From the NCBI GenBank assembly GCA_045105075.1, contig JBGCDD010000049.1:1-41721 (forward strand): a stretch of DNA of 41,721 nucleotides. The letters are read 5' to 3'. The notes beneath the pieces are model-generated. The model was given only the letters and a program-made list of their open reading frames with translations. It did no database searches and was not told the DNA's origin. Source of the DNA: JBGCDD01 sp045105075. Its GTDB lineage: Bacteria; Pseudomonadota; Alphaproteobacteria; Rhodobacterales; Rhodobacteraceae. A program made the position numbers and the translations under genes. Positions 23,866 through 32,229 of the stretch are shown here, piece after piece (positions within the stretch are counted from its first letter, which is position 1; every line of letters starts with the position of its first letter).

Positions 23866-25089
23866 TTACTTATTATATATATCGTCTTTCTTCGCACGTT
23901 GGGAGAATTCTGTTTCCGCACCAGTGGCGAGCAATTTGGCCTGCGGCACCCAGTTGTCGCGGCTCACGCGCCCTTTGAACCCTTTAAGGTTCTGATCGAC
24001 CCATGAAATTTCGCTGACCGTCCAGGCGGCGACCTGATCATAATGGAAAAAGCCCATGCTATGCAGCAGTTCCTCCATTTTGGGGCCGACGCCTTTGATC
24101 AGTTTCAGATCGTCAGGCTCACCATTTCGCGCCGCGGCTAACGTGGCCGGTTTTTCGCCTGGGCCGTCAACTGTTTCAGAAGCAGGGACAGACTGAGCTG
24201 TTGCGGCGGTGGCATTGTAGCGCCAAGTGCCTTTGCGCGTCGCCAGTTCGTTCTGACCGGCCAATGTAGCCGAGGCGCGGATCACCAATTTGGGTTCGGG
24301 TTCAGCTTGCTTCGGTGCCTTGGTTTTGGTCGAAACCGGTTCTGGTTTCGGCGGCGTCGGTGCGGTAGGTCGATTTGCAGCATCGCCCAGCCAAGGGGTC
24401 ACCAGAGGCACTTCGGTGCCATCGATCCGTTTAACAGTGTCACCAATGTCATGCGCCAGATGCACGCTGGCATTGCGCGCCATCCGGCCTTCTTCATAGC
24501 CAGTCAGGCTGGTCAATCCACTGATAGGTTCCGCAGCGTAGCGTCCGTTTTGCGGACCCGGCGGTGGCACTTTGCCAGACGCCAGATCATCCAGCAAAGC
24601 GCGCAATTTCTCTGCAGTGAGATCCTCGTAATAGTCTTTGCCGATTTGCGCCATCGGTGCGTTGGCACAAGCCCCCAGGCATTCCACTTCTTCCCAGCTG
24701 AATTTACCATCTGAGCTCAACTGATGGGCCTTGGGTGCTATCTTTTCGCGGCACACTGCCACCAAATCTTCGGCGCCGCAGATCATGCAGGACGTGGTGC
24801 CGCACACCTGTATATGCGCAACAGATCCAACGGGTTGCAGTTGAAACATAAAGTAAAACGAAGCGACTTCCAAACCTCGGATATAGGCCAGCCCCAACAT
24901 GTCAGAGACGTGCTCGATCGCCGGGCGGCTCAACCAACCTTCTTGTTCCTGTGCGCGCCATAACAACGGTATTATCGCGCTGGCTTGGCGACCTTCCGGG
25001 AATTTGGTGACCTGAGCTTCCGCCCATGCCTGATTTGCAGGTGTAAAAGCGAAGCTGTCGGGCTGGTCGGGGTGCAATCTGCGCAGCAT
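23866..25089 (-). CDS. nuoE: NADH-quinone oxidoreductase subunit E with C-terminal extension
   Basis: The first ~180 residues are a complete NuoE thioredoxin-like subunit with the 2Fe-2S ligands Cys 96, 101 (CGTTSC), 137 and 141 (CLGAC). The remaining ~225 residues are not part of the E. coli protein. They comprise a conserved link (ISGLTSLTGYEEGRMARNASVHL), a Pro/Lys/Glu-rich spacer, and a helix-hairpin-helix module (DDLKLIKGVGPKMEELL) followed by FKGRVSRDNWVPQAKLL. Such extended NuoE proteins occur in Rhodobacteraceae. The neighbouring gene carries a second copy of the module on a membrane anchor. SD AAAGG precedes the ATG. Confidence 0.93.
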   Translation of the reverse strand: MLRRLHPDQPDSFAFTPANQAWAEAQVTKFPEGRQASAIIPLLWRAQEQEGWLSRPAIEHVSDMLGLAYIRGLEVASFYFMFQLQPVGSVAHIQVCGTTSCMICGAEDLVAVCREKIAPKAHQLSSDGKFSWEEVECLGACANAPMAQIGKDYYEDLTAEKLRALLDDLASGKVPPPGPQNGRYAAEPISGLTSLTGYEEGRMARNASVHLAHDIGDTVKRIDGTEVPLVTPWLGDAANRPTAPTPPKPEPVSTKTKAPKQAEPEPKLVIRASATLAGQNELATRKGTWRYNATAATAQSVPASETVDGPGEKPATLAAARNGEPDDLKLIKGVGPKMEELLHSMGFFHYDQVAAWTVSEISWVDQNLKGFKGRVSRDNWVPQAKLLATGAETEFSQRAKKDDIYNK

Positions 25090-25122
25090 CTAGATTGCCT
25101 TTCTGTGAGTGTTGAGGCCGCA

Positions 25123-25151
25123 GGAGCCTCCGGCGGGAGTTTTTCTGGAAA
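25123..25151 (+). repeat. Dispersed Rhodobacteraceae-type repeat, copy 2
   Basis: This copy is identical over 29 bases to the complement of 6414-6442 and continues AAATGAAGGG. It fills much of the 131-base gap between nuoD and nuoE, in the opposite orientation to the genes. The gap holds no other gene. The partly palindromic core could attenuate transcription. Confidence 0.8.
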
Positions 25152-25220
25152 AATGAAGGGCCAGCGGCACGCTTTGCAAAATCAGGCGTGCGTTTTGACT
25201 GCGGTTTCGGAGCGTTGGTT

Positions 25221-26435
25221 TCACCGATCAATTTCTCCGAAAACGACATCCATTGTACCGATAATGGCGGCGACATCTGCCAATTGGTGGCCAACGGCGA
25301 TGTGATCCATCGCCTGAAGGTGCAAAAAACCTGGTGCGCGTAGTTTGGCCCGATAGGGTTTATTGGATCCATCCGCCACCAAATACACGCCAAATTCGCC
25401 TTTGGGAGCCTCGACAGCACAATAGACTTCGCCAGCAGGAACATGGAAGCCTTCGGTGTAGAGCTTGAAGTGGTGGATCAAGCTTTCCATGGAGGTTTTC
25501 ATGTCAGATCGGCTGGGAGGCGTGATTTTACCACGTGCGAGCACATCGCCCGGACAGTCGCGTAGTTTGACGATTGCCTGTTGGATAATCAGCAGTGATT
25601 GTCGCATTTCTTCCATGCGCACGAGGTAGCGGTCATAGCAGTCACCGTTCTTACCCACCGGGATTTGAAACTCGAATTCATCGTAACATTCATAGGGTTG
25701 CGCACGACGCAAATCCCAAGCGAAGCCAGATCCGCGCACCATGACACCGGAAAAACCGTAGTCCTGAATGTCTTGTTCGCTCACGACACCGATGTCGACA
25801 TTGCGCTGTTTGAAAATACGGTTTTCGGTCAGGAGCCCGTCGATGTCGGCCATCACTTGCGGGAAAGCGTGGCTCCAGGTTTCGATGTCATCCAGCAGAT
25901 CATCAGGCAGGTCTTGATGGACGCCGCCCGGACGAAAGTAGGCTGCGTGCAAGCGTGCGCCGCAAGCTCGTTCATAGAAAATCATCAGCTTTTCACGCTC
26001 TTCAAACCCCCACAACGGCGGCGTCAGCGCGCCAACGTCCAGGGCCTGCGTCGTCACGTTCAGCAGGTGGTTGAGAATGCGGCCGATTTCCGAATAAAGC
26101 ACCCGGATCAGCGAAGCGCGGCGCGGCACCTCCACCCCTGTCAGCTTTTCAATTGCCAGGCACCAAGCGTGCTCCTGGTTCATCGGAGCGACATAGTCTA
26201 GGCGGTCAAAATACGGCAGGTTTTGCAGGTAGGTGCGGCTTTCCATCAGTTTTTCGGTGCCACGATGGAGTAGGCCAATATGCGGATCACAGCGTTCAAC
26301 GATTTCACCGTCAAGCTCAAGTATAAGTCGCAAAACGCCATGCGCTGCAGGGTGTTGCGGGCCGAAGTTGATGTTGAAGTTGCGGATTTTCTGTTCGCCC
26401 GTCAGAGCGTCTTCGAAACCTTTTGTACCGTCCAT
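25221..26435 (-). CDS. nuoD: NADH-quinone oxidoreductase subunit D
   Basis: This 404-residue 49-kDa-type subunit lines the quinone pocket with NuoB. Signatures are FNINFGPQHPAAHGVLRLILELDGE, HIGLLHRGTEKLME and the catalytic His and Tyr in this region. Further on are YFDRLDYVAPMNQEHAWCLAIEKL and APKGEFGVYLVADGSNKPYRAKLRAPGF. NuoC and NuoD are separate, unlike the E. coli fusion. The ATG at 26435 has GGAG upstream. A TTG one codon earlier is possible. Confidence 0.96.
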   Translation of the reverse strand: MDGTKGFEDALTGEQKIRNFNINFGPQHPAAHGVLRLILELDGEIVERCDPHIGLLHRGTEKLMESRTYLQNLPYFDRLDYVAPMNQEHAWCLAIEKLTGVEVPRRASLIRVLYSEIGRILNHLLNVTTQALDVGALTPPLWGFEEREKLMIFYERACGARLHAAYFRPGGVHQDLPDDLLDDIETWSHAFPQVMADIDGLLTENRIFKQRNVDIGVVSEQDIQDYGFSGVMVRGSGFAWDLRRAQPYECYDEFEFQIPVGKNGDCYDRYLVRMEEMRQSLLIIQQAIVKLRDCPGDVLARGKITPPSRSDMKTSMESLIHHFKLYTEGFHVPAGEVYCAVEAPKGEFGVYLVADGSNKPYRAKLRAPGFLHLQAMDHIAVGHQLADVAAIIGTMDVVFGEIDR

Positions 26436-26448
26436 CAAAGATACTCCA

Positions 26449-26763
26449 TTATTGCGACGCCTGCACGGCGGACCCTAAAGCTCCGCCCGCAGCAGCACAT
26501 ATTGCAAAGACACCTGTCGCAACCGCAGCAAAAATGTAGCCGGAAGAGGCGTCGTAATTGATTTCAGACCCGGAAAACAAAGCAAGCAGTTGCCCGTTGC
26601 TCAGCGCAATCAAAACGCCATAGCCCAAAGCGAGGTAGATACCGGCTCGGGTCCCCCAGCCGAAACTCACGATTGCAGGCAGCAGCAGCGCAACGATGAT
26701 TGCCGTCCCGACAAGCGCGCGGCCAATCCTCAAATGCAGTGCGTTGTGGTCACGAACTGGCAT
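26449..26763 (-). CDS. Small membrane protein between nuoC and nuoD (104 aa)
   Basis: The 104-residue protein has three or four hydrophobic segments: ALVGTAIIVALLLPAIVSFGW, GIYLALGYGVLIALSNGQLLALF and YIFAAVATGVFAICAAAGGAL. It starts MPVRDHNALHL at 26763, overlapping the stop of the 57-residue gene (TGATG). The frame open to 26985 is the shadow of that smaller gene. No known family. Membrane location is the only firm prediction. Confidence 0.7.
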   Translation of the reverse strand: MPVRDHNALHLRIGRALVGTAIIVALLLPAIVSFGWGTRAGIYLALGYGVLIALSNGQLLALFSGSEINYDASSGYIFAAVATGVFAICAAAGGALGSAVQASQ

Positions 26764-26936
26764 CAGAGTTTCTCCAGTTCTTGCAACTTGAGGCCCATCC
26801 ACCAAAGCAGAAAAATGGTGCCAAGCGGGACGATGCACACGGCGGCCCAGTATTTGTTGATGCCGAAAAACGGGAGCAACTTGACCATCGGGATGGCCGT
26901 TGCCGCCGATAGGATAAGCCACCACACCCCGCTCAT
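26763..26936 (-). CDS. 57-residue membrane protein overlapping nuoC and the next gene
   Basis: A short open frame begins ATG 26936 (MSGVWWLILSAATAIPMVKL) and ends TGA 26763-26765. Two hydrophobic segments (VWWLILSAATAIPMV and WAAVCIVPLGTIFLLWWMG) flank a short loop, and the tail is charged (LKLQELEKL). The start overlaps the nuoC stop (TAATG) and the stop overlaps the next start (TGATG). This exact tiling, together with a plausible two-helix protein, supports a real gene. Function unknown. Confidence 0.75.
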   Translation of the reverse strand: MSGVWWLILSAATAIPMVKLLPFFGINKYWAAVCIVPLGTIFLLWWMGLKLQELEKL

Positions 26937-27544
26937 TACTTGGCATCCTCAACCTTGTCATCCCCCGGCAGGATGTAATCCGCACCTTCCCACGGGCTCA
27001 TGAAATCAAACTGGCGGTATTCCTGCACGAGGCTAACGGGTTCATAAACCACGCGTTTCTGCGCCTCGTCATAGCGCACTTCGGTGTAACCGGTGGTCGG
27101 GAAATCCTTGCGCAGCGGATGGCCGCGAAAACCATAGTCTGTCAGCAATCGACGCAGATCGGGGTGGCCGGAAAACAGGATGCCGAACATGTCAAACACC
27201 TCGCGCTCGAACCAATTGGCCGACGCGTGCGCTGGAATGATTGAGGGCACCATGTCTTGCTCGCGCACCGACACACGCAGTCGAATACGGTGGTTTTGAT
27301 ACATCGACAGCAGATGGTAGACCACGTCAAAGCGTTTTGGGCGATCAGGGTAGTCGACGGCTGTGATGTCGACCAAAGTGGAGAACCGGCACACCGCGTC
27401 TGACTTCAAAAAGTCAACAAAACCAACAATGTTGGCGGGGGTGACATCCATGCTCAGCTCGCCATGCGTCACATCCCAGGCCAGTACGCAATCGGGGCGT
27501 TTGGCGGCGATATGGCCCCCCAATTCGTTCAACACGTCGCTCAT
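26936..27544 (-). CDS. nuoC: NADH-quinone oxidoreductase subunit C
   Basis: The 202-residue 30-kDa-type subunit of the hydrophilic arm has the signature WFEREVFDMFGILFSGHPDLRRLLTDYGFRGHPLRKDFP, and RFSTLVDITAVDYP, DVVYHLLSMYQNHRIRLRV come before it. It carries no metal. Its start overlaps the nuoB stop (ATGA). Confidence 0.96.
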   Translation of the reverse strand: MSDVLNELGGHIAAKRPDCVLAWDVTHGELSMDVTPANIVGFVDFLKSDAVCRFSTLVDITAVDYPDRPKRFDVVYHLLSMYQNHRIRLRVSVREQDMVPSIIPAHASANWFEREVFDMFGILFSGHPDLRRLLTDYGFRGHPLRKDFPTTGYTEVRYDEAQKRVVYEPVSLVQEYRQFDFMSPWEGADYILPGDDKVEDAK

Positions 27545-28062
27545 CTGACCAAGGTTCCTGTGCGGCGGATTTTGCGTTGCAGTTGCATCAATCCATAAAG
27601 CAATGCTTCGGCTGTGGGTGGGCAGCCCGGCACATAGATATCGACCGGCACGATGCGATCACAGCCGCGCACCACTGAATAACTGTAGTGATAGTAGCCG
27701 CCGCCATTGGCACAGCTGCCCATTGAAATGACATAGCGCGGCTCGGGCATCTGGTCATAGACCTTGCGCAAAGCCGGCGCCATCTTGTTGGTCAACGTGC
27801 CGGCCACGATCATCACGTCGGACTGGCGCGGACTGGCACGCGGTGCAATGCCAAAGCGTTCGGCGTCGTAACGAGGCATCGAGGTGTGCATCATCTCAAC
27901 AGCGCAGCAGGCCAGACCAAAAGTCATCCAGTGCAACGATCCAGTGCGCGCCCAGTTGATCAGATCCTCGGTTGAGGTCAGCAAAAAGCCCTTGTCCTGC
28001 AAGTCGGCGTTCAGCCCGCGAACGGTCACATCGGCGTCGGCGCCAGCGGTGATCACTCCCAT
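27541..28062 (-). CDS. nuoB: NADH-quinone oxidoreductase subunit B
   Basis: The 173-residue subunit holds cluster N2, the last electron carrier before quinone. Ligands are the tandem Cys 52-53 (GLACCAVEMMH), Cys 117 (GSCANGGGYYHYSYS) and Cys 147 (VPGCPPTAEAL). The ATG at 28062 overlaps the nuoA stop by ten bases. A GTG at 28056 is an alternative. Full length. Confidence 0.96.
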   Translation of the reverse strand: MGVITAGADADVTVRGLNADLQDKGFLLTSTEDLINWARTGSLHWMTFGLACCAVEMMHTSMPRYDAERFGIAPRASPRQSDVMIVAGTLTNKMAPALRKVYDQMPEPRYVISMGSCANGGGYYHYSYSVVRGCDRIVPVDIYVPGCPPTAEALLYGLMQLQRKIRRTGTLVR

Positions 28063-28418
28063 TCCAGCGCTCCCTTTTTCCACTCGTAGGCAAATCCAAT
28101 GGTCAACACGCCCAGAAACACCATCATCGACCAGAAACCAGCCATCGAGATGTCTTTGAAGGCCACCGCCCAGGGAAACAGGAAAGCGATTTCCAGATCA
28201 AAAATGATGAACAAGATCGCCACCAGATAGAACCGGACATCGAATTTCATGCGCGCATCGTCGAACGCGTTAAAGCCGCATTCGTAAGCGCTGACTTTTT
28301 CGGGATCGGGGTTTCGCACCGCGATCACCGCCGCCGCCAGGATCAGCGCAAGGCCCAATCCAATGGCCACGGCCAAAAACACCAGAATAGGGAGGTATTC
28401 CCGCAACATTTCTTCCAC
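28053..28418 (-). CDS. nuoA: NADH-quinone oxidoreductase subunit A
   Basis: This 121-residue three-helix membrane subunit is the first gene of the nuo operon. It carries SAYECGFNAFDDARMKFDVRFYLVAILFIIFDLEIAFLFPWAVAF, including the conserved cysteine-containing loop and the DLE helix. I take GTG 28418 as the start because AAGGGA lies about eight bases upstream. The ATG at 28409 (MLREYLPILVFL) is the alternative. Confidence 0.94.
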   Translation of the reverse strand: MEEMLREYLPILVFLAVAIGLGLALILAAAVIAVRNPDPEKVSAYECGFNAFDDARMKFDVRFYLVAILFIIFDLEIAFLFPWAVAFKDISMAGFWSMMVFLGVLTIGFAYEWKKGALEWE

Positions 28419-28537
28419 GTTGGATCCCTTTCTGCGCGGGAAGCACACCCCGGCGCGGTCAAGTGGCAAAGTTGACGGTTTGGGTGTACCCCCCTGCCCG
28501 ACCCGGGTCAACCAAGCGACGTCCTTTCAGACGCGTG

Positions 28538-28566
28538 ATTTCACCGCAGGGGCAAACGCCCGTCAA
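28538..28566 (-). promoter_or_regulatory. Candidate nuo operon promoter
   Basis: On the minus strand, TTGACG (28566-28561) and TGAAAT (28543-28538) are 17 bases apart, giving 5 of 6 and 4 of 6 matches to a housekeeping promoter. It lies about 120 bases before nuoA in the 221-base gap after the leucine operon. Several GTCAA half-sites lie in the same gap (28458, 28472 inverted, 28508, 28562), two of them arranged as GTCAA-N9-TTGAC at 28458-28476. No gene was found in this gap. Confidence 0.4.
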
Positions 28567-28576
28567 CTCTGCACAG

Positions 28577-28599
28577 TTTGGCGCGACATTGGCGCCAAA
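28577..28599. promoter_or_regulatory. Inverted repeat upstream of the candidate nuo promoter
   Basis: TTTGGCGC (28577-28584) and GCGCCAAA (28592-28599) are perfect 8-base arms around a 7-base spacer, just upstream of the candidate -35 element. It could be an operator or the terminator of the preceding leucine operon. There is no T-run on the minus-strand downstream side, so an operator is the slightly better reading. Confidence 0.4.
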
Positions 28600-28639
28600 T
28601 GGTTGCTTTTTGGTGAGGATTTTGCCGCTTTTCGTGCCT

Positions 28640-29404
28640 TTAGCGACGCGCGAAAAAGGCCGCAACCCCGTCGCGGGCCTCGGCGGTTTCCCATTGCGCC
28701 ACCAGAGCGGCAATGGTGTGGTCGATCACGACGTCGTCAATCACCGGCCCCATCGCCCGCGCCAGCGCCTTTGACGCTGCGACCGCGCCGGGCGCGCATA
28801 ACAAATAAGGCGCAACTTCAGCTTCGACCGCCGCTTCCAGCGCCTCTGACGCCACGGCGCGGGCGAGCAGACCCAACTGGACCGCCTCATCAGCCCCAAA
28901 CAAACGTGCCGACATAAACACCCGCCGGGCGCGCGCTTCACCCATGCGGGCCAGACAGTAGGGGCTGATCGTGGCCGGGATCAGACCCAGCCGCGTTTCG
29001 GTGAAACCCATTTTCAGAGTGTCTACGCCAATTGCCACGTCGCAGACCGACACCAACCCCAAGCCACCCCCAAATGCATTGCCCTGCACTGCGCCAATCA
29101 AAGGCTTGGGCAAAGTGTTCATCGCAAACAGCATTTCAGCCAGCTTGCGCGCCTCGGTAAAGCGGGTGGCGGAATCAGCGGCCATTTGCGTCTGCATCCA
29201 CGCCAGATCTCCCCCGGCACAAAAGCTTTTGCCGGTGCCCGTCAACACCACCACGCGCACCGCCGGATCGGACCCCAACTGGGCTGCGACCTCGGTCAGC
29301 TCGTCGATCATCACCGCGGACATGGCATTGTGTTTTTCGGCGCGATCAAGGCGCAGCGTGGCCACGCCGCGCGCGTCCACCTCCAGCGACAGTGTTTCAA
29401 ACAT
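28640..29404 (-). CDS. Enoyl-CoA hydratase, probably methylglutaconyl-CoA hydratase
   Basis: This is a 254-residue crotonase-fold enzyme. The oxyanion and catalytic regions read GKSFCAGGDLAWM and GNAFGGGLGLVSVCDVAIG, with the GFTETRLGLIPATISPYCLARMG segment typical of methylglutaconyl-CoA hydratases. In leucine degradation this would convert 3-methylglutaconyl-CoA to HMG-CoA. The placement right after HMG-CoA lyase and with MccAB supports that substrate. The ATG overlaps the lyase stop (TGATG). Confidence 0.85.
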   Translation of the reverse strand: MFETLSLEVDARGVATLRLDRAEKHNAMSAVMIDELTEVAAQLGSDPAVRVVVLTGTGKSFCAGGDLAWMQTQMAADSATRFTEARKLAEMLFAMNTLPKPLIGAVQGNAFGGGLGLVSVCDVAIGVDTLKMGFTETRLGLIPATISPYCLARMGEARARRVFMSARLFGADEAVQLGLLARAVASEALEAAVEAEVAPYLLCAPGAVAASKALARAMGPVIDDVVIDHTIAALVAQWETAEARDGVAAFFARR

Positions 29405-30273
29405 CACGCACTTTCCACCGCGCCAGTGCGCATCGCTTGCGCCATCGCGGCGGCGCGGGTGACAACATCAAGGTCAAGACCCGTGTCATAGCCCAGCCGC
29501 TCCAGATGTGCCGCCACTGCTTCGGTCGCCACATTGCCCGCCGCCCCCGGCGCATAGGGACAGCCGCCCAAACCACCGGCTGCCGCGTCAAACACCCGCA
29601 CGCCCAACGCAAGGGCCGCATCAATATTATCCATCGCGCGACCGGCCGTGTCGTGAAAATGCCCGGCCAGACGACCAACGGGCACCACATCACGCACTGC
29701 CAAAATCATACGCGCCACCGAGTCCGGCGCGGCCTTACCGATGGTGTCGCCCAAAGAGATCTCGTAACAGCCCATCGCAAACAGCTGATCAGCCACCTTG
29801 GCCACCGCACTGGGATCAACCGCGCCGTCATACGGGCAATCGGTCACGCAGCTGATGTATCCGCGCACCGGCAGGTCAATGTGGCGCGCCGCTTTCAAGA
29901 CGGGTTCGAACCGTTCCAACGACTGGGCAATTGATGCGTTGATGTTGGCCTGCGAGAACCCTTCACTGGCCGAGGCAAACACGGCAATTTCATCCGCGCG
30001 CGCGTTCAAAGCATCCTCGTAGCCCCGCATGTTCGGCGCCAGCGCGGCGTAGCGAACGCCCGGCGCGCGGGTGATGGCGCTCAGAACATCGCCACTCCCG
30101 GCCATCTGAGGCACCCACTTCGGGCTCACAAAACTGGCGCATTCGATCCGGCGAAAACCGGCGCCACTGAGACAATCCACCAGCGCCACCTTTTCGGCCA
30201 CCGGGATCTCGCGTTTTTCGTTTTGCAGCCCATCCCTTGGGCCAACCTCAAAAATCTCGACCGCTTCGCGCAT
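29404..30273 (-). CDS. Hydroxymethylglutaryl-CoA lyase
   Basis: This 289-residue TIM-barrel lyase splits HMG-CoA to acetoacetate and acetyl-CoA, the last step of leucine degradation. Motifs are EVGPRDGLQNEKR at the N-terminus (with the catalytic Arg-Asp and metal-binding Asp) and SFVSPKWVPQMAG. The signature GLGGCPYAPGAAGNVATE carries the loop cysteine near the C-terminus. HFHDTAGRAMDN supplies metal-binding histidines. A 15-base gap separates it from mccA. Confidence 0.94.
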   Translation of the reverse strand: MREAVEIFEVGPRDGLQNEKREIPVAEKVALVDCLSGAGFRRIECASFVSPKWVPQMAGSGDVLSAITRAPGVRYAALAPNMRGYEDALNARADEIAVFASASEGFSQANINASIAQSLERFEPVLKAARHIDLPVRGYISCVTDCPYDGAVDPSAVAKVADQLFAMGCYEISLGDTIGKAAPDSVARMILAVRDVVPVGRLAGHFHDTAGRAMDNIDAALALGVRVFDAAAGGLGGCPYAPGAAGNVATEAVAAHLERLGYDTGLDLDVVTRAAAMAQAMRTGAVESA

Positions 30274-30288
30274 GGCGCATCCTCCCGT

Positions 30289-32229
30289 TTATGTGTCCTC
30301 GTCCTGGAGACGCACCAGCGCTGCGCCTGCCTCGACCTGATCACCTTCCACGCTCAGCACCTCGCCGACAACCCCGTCGCGTTCCGCCAGCAGCGCATGT
30401 TCCATCTTCATCGCTTCCAGCACCACCAGCCGATCGCCCTTGGACACGCGCTGTCCGGGCTTTGCCAGTACCGCCTTGACCAGCCCCGGCATCGGCGCAT
30501 CAATCCGATTGCCATCGCCGGTTGAACCCACCGCACGCTCCAGCGGGTCAACCACCGTAAAGGCGAGACCATAGTGATCAAACACCGTGATCTGGTGGCC
30601 CGCGCGCACCGTGTGCGCCATCGGCTGATCCTCAATCAGCCAGACATCGTTGGCGTCGCGCCGCGCGATGATGTCGGTGCCCTCGATACTCCAGACTTGC
30701 CGATCCGCACCGTGACTGCGCAAAACGGCTTGGATCGTGTCATCGCCGACCCCCAGCACCACGCTTTGCGCCAAAGGCTCCCACAGCGCAAAACCCTGTT
30801 CGGGGTGTGCCGGTCCATCCACGCCCAGCGCCACCATGGCCGCAGCAACCTTGTGGCGCGGCTCGGGCGCGCCAACTGCCACCAATGCATCCAGATCGCG
30901 CGCAATCAGGCCAGTATCGACCTGGCCTGCGCCAAACCCATTATGCGCCGCCAAAGCGCCCAGAAACGCCAGATTGGTCACCGTACCGCCAACTTCAGTG
31001 CGCGCCAACGCCTGCCCCAAGCGCTGCAACGCCACCGCCCGCGTCGGGCCGGATACCACAACTTTGGCAATCATCGGATCATACCACGGGCTGATCACAT
31101 CCCCCGCCCGCACCCCGGAATCAGCGCGCGCCGACGTCGGAAAGGCCAAATGCGTCAATGTGCCAGTCGCAGGCAAAAACCCCTTGGGCACATCCTCGGC
31201 ATAAAGACGTGCCTCAAAGGCATGACCGGTGATTGACAATTCTTCCTGCGCCATCGGCAACGCCTCACCGGCGGCCACGCGCAACTGCCATTCCACCAGA
31301 TCAACGCCGGTGATCGCCTCGGTCACGGGGTGTTCGACCTGCAACCTTGTGTTCATCTCCATGAACCAGAACCCATCGGCGCGCAGCTCGGATCCGTCGA
31401 CAATAAACTCAACAGTACCGGCCCCGGAATAGCCAATCGCCTCGGCCGCGCGCACCGCCGCCGCGCCCATCGCCGCGCGCATCTCAGGCATCATGCCCGG
31501 CGCAGGCGCCTCTTCGATCACCTTCTGATGGCGTCGCTGCAGCGAACAGTCGCGTTCAAACAGGTGCACCGCGCGGGTGCCATCTCCAAAGACCTGCACT
31601 TCGATATGGCGCGGCGTGTCGACGAATTTCTCCACCAGCACGTCGGTGTTGCCAAAGGCGGTGCGCGCTTCGGCACGGGCCGAGTCCAGCGCTGTTGCAA
31701 AATCGCCGGCTGCCTCAACCAGGCGCATGCCCTTGCCCCCGCCGCCCGCCACGGCCTTGATCAACACCGGATAACCGATGCCCGCCGCCTCGCGTGCCAA
31801 AACATCCGGGTCCTGATCCGCCCCGTGATATCCCGGTACAACGGGAACACCCGCCTTTTCCATCAACGCCTTAGCCGCATCCTTCAGCCCCATCGCGCGG
31901 ATCGCATCGGCCGACGGGCCAATGAACACCAACCCCGCCGCCACAACCGCATCAACAAAATCCGGGTTCTCTGACAAAAAACCATAGCCAGGATGGATCG
32001 CCTGCGCCCCGGTGTCCAACGCCGCCTGAATGATCACATCGCCGCGCAAGTAACTGTCGCCCGGCGCCGAACCGCCAATATGCACCGACCGGTCCGCCAT
32101 CGCCACGTGCTTGGCTTGCGCATCTGCATCGGAATAGACCGCAACACAAGCCACCCCCATGCCTTGCGCCGTTTCCATCACCCGGCAGGCGATCTCACCC
32201 CGGTTGGCAATCAAAATGCGCTCAAACAT
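30289..32229 (-). CDS. mccA: Methylcrotonoyl-CoA carboxylase, biotin-containing alpha subunit
   Basis: This 646-residue subunit combines biotin carboxylase (MFERILIANRGEIACRV, the Gly-rich loop GGGGKGMRLV, FMEMNTRLQVEHPVTE) with a C-terminal biotinyl domain (VLEAMKMEH, biotinylated Lys 608). Acyl-CoA carboxylase alpha subunits are alike. Methylcrotonoyl-CoA is assigned from the neighbours: mccB, HMG-CoA lyase, hydratase. Its start overlaps the macro-domain gene by eight bases. BirA, encoded at 5660-6412, should modify it. Confidence 0.9.
   Translation of the reverse strand: MFERILIANRGEIACRVMETAQGMGVACVAVYSDADAQAKHVAMADRSVHIGGSAPGDSYLRGDVIIQAALDTGAQAIHPGYGFLSENPDFVDAVVAAGLVFIGPSADAIRAMGLKDAAKALMEKAGVPVVPGYHGADQDPDVLAREAAGIGYPVLIKAVAGGGGKGMRLVEAAGDFATALDSARAEARTAFGNTDVLVEKFVDTPRHIEVQVFGDGTRAVHLFERDCSLQRRHQKVIEEAPAPGMMPEMRAAMGAAAVRAAEAIGYSGAGTVEFIVDGSELRADGFWFMEMNTRLQVEHPVTEAITGVDLVEWQLRVAAGEALPMAQEELSITGHAFEARLYAEDVPKGFLPATGTLTHLAFPTSARADSGVRAGDVISPWYDPMIAKVVVSGPTRAVALQRLGQALARTEVGGTVTNLAFLGALAAHNGFGAGQVDTGLIARDLDALVAVGAPEPRHKVAAAMVALGVDGPAHPEQGFALWEPLAQSVVLGVGDDTIQAVLRSHGADRQVWSIEGTDIIARRDANDVWLIEDQPMAHTVRAGHQITVFDHYGLAFTVVDPLERAVGSTGDGNRIDAPMPGLVKAVLAKPGQRVSKGDRLVVLEAMKMEHALLAERDGVVGEVLSVEGDQVEAGAALVRLQDEDT

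Noticed and set aside
25090..25220. Small gene in the nuoD-nuoE gap
   Set aside because: Only the dispersed repeat is visible; no frame with a start and ribosome site fits.
28459..28713. 84-codon minus-strand frame in the nuo promoter gap
   Set aside because: It overlaps the end of the hydratase gene, has no ribosome site and reads like non-coding sequence; the gap is better explained as regulatory.
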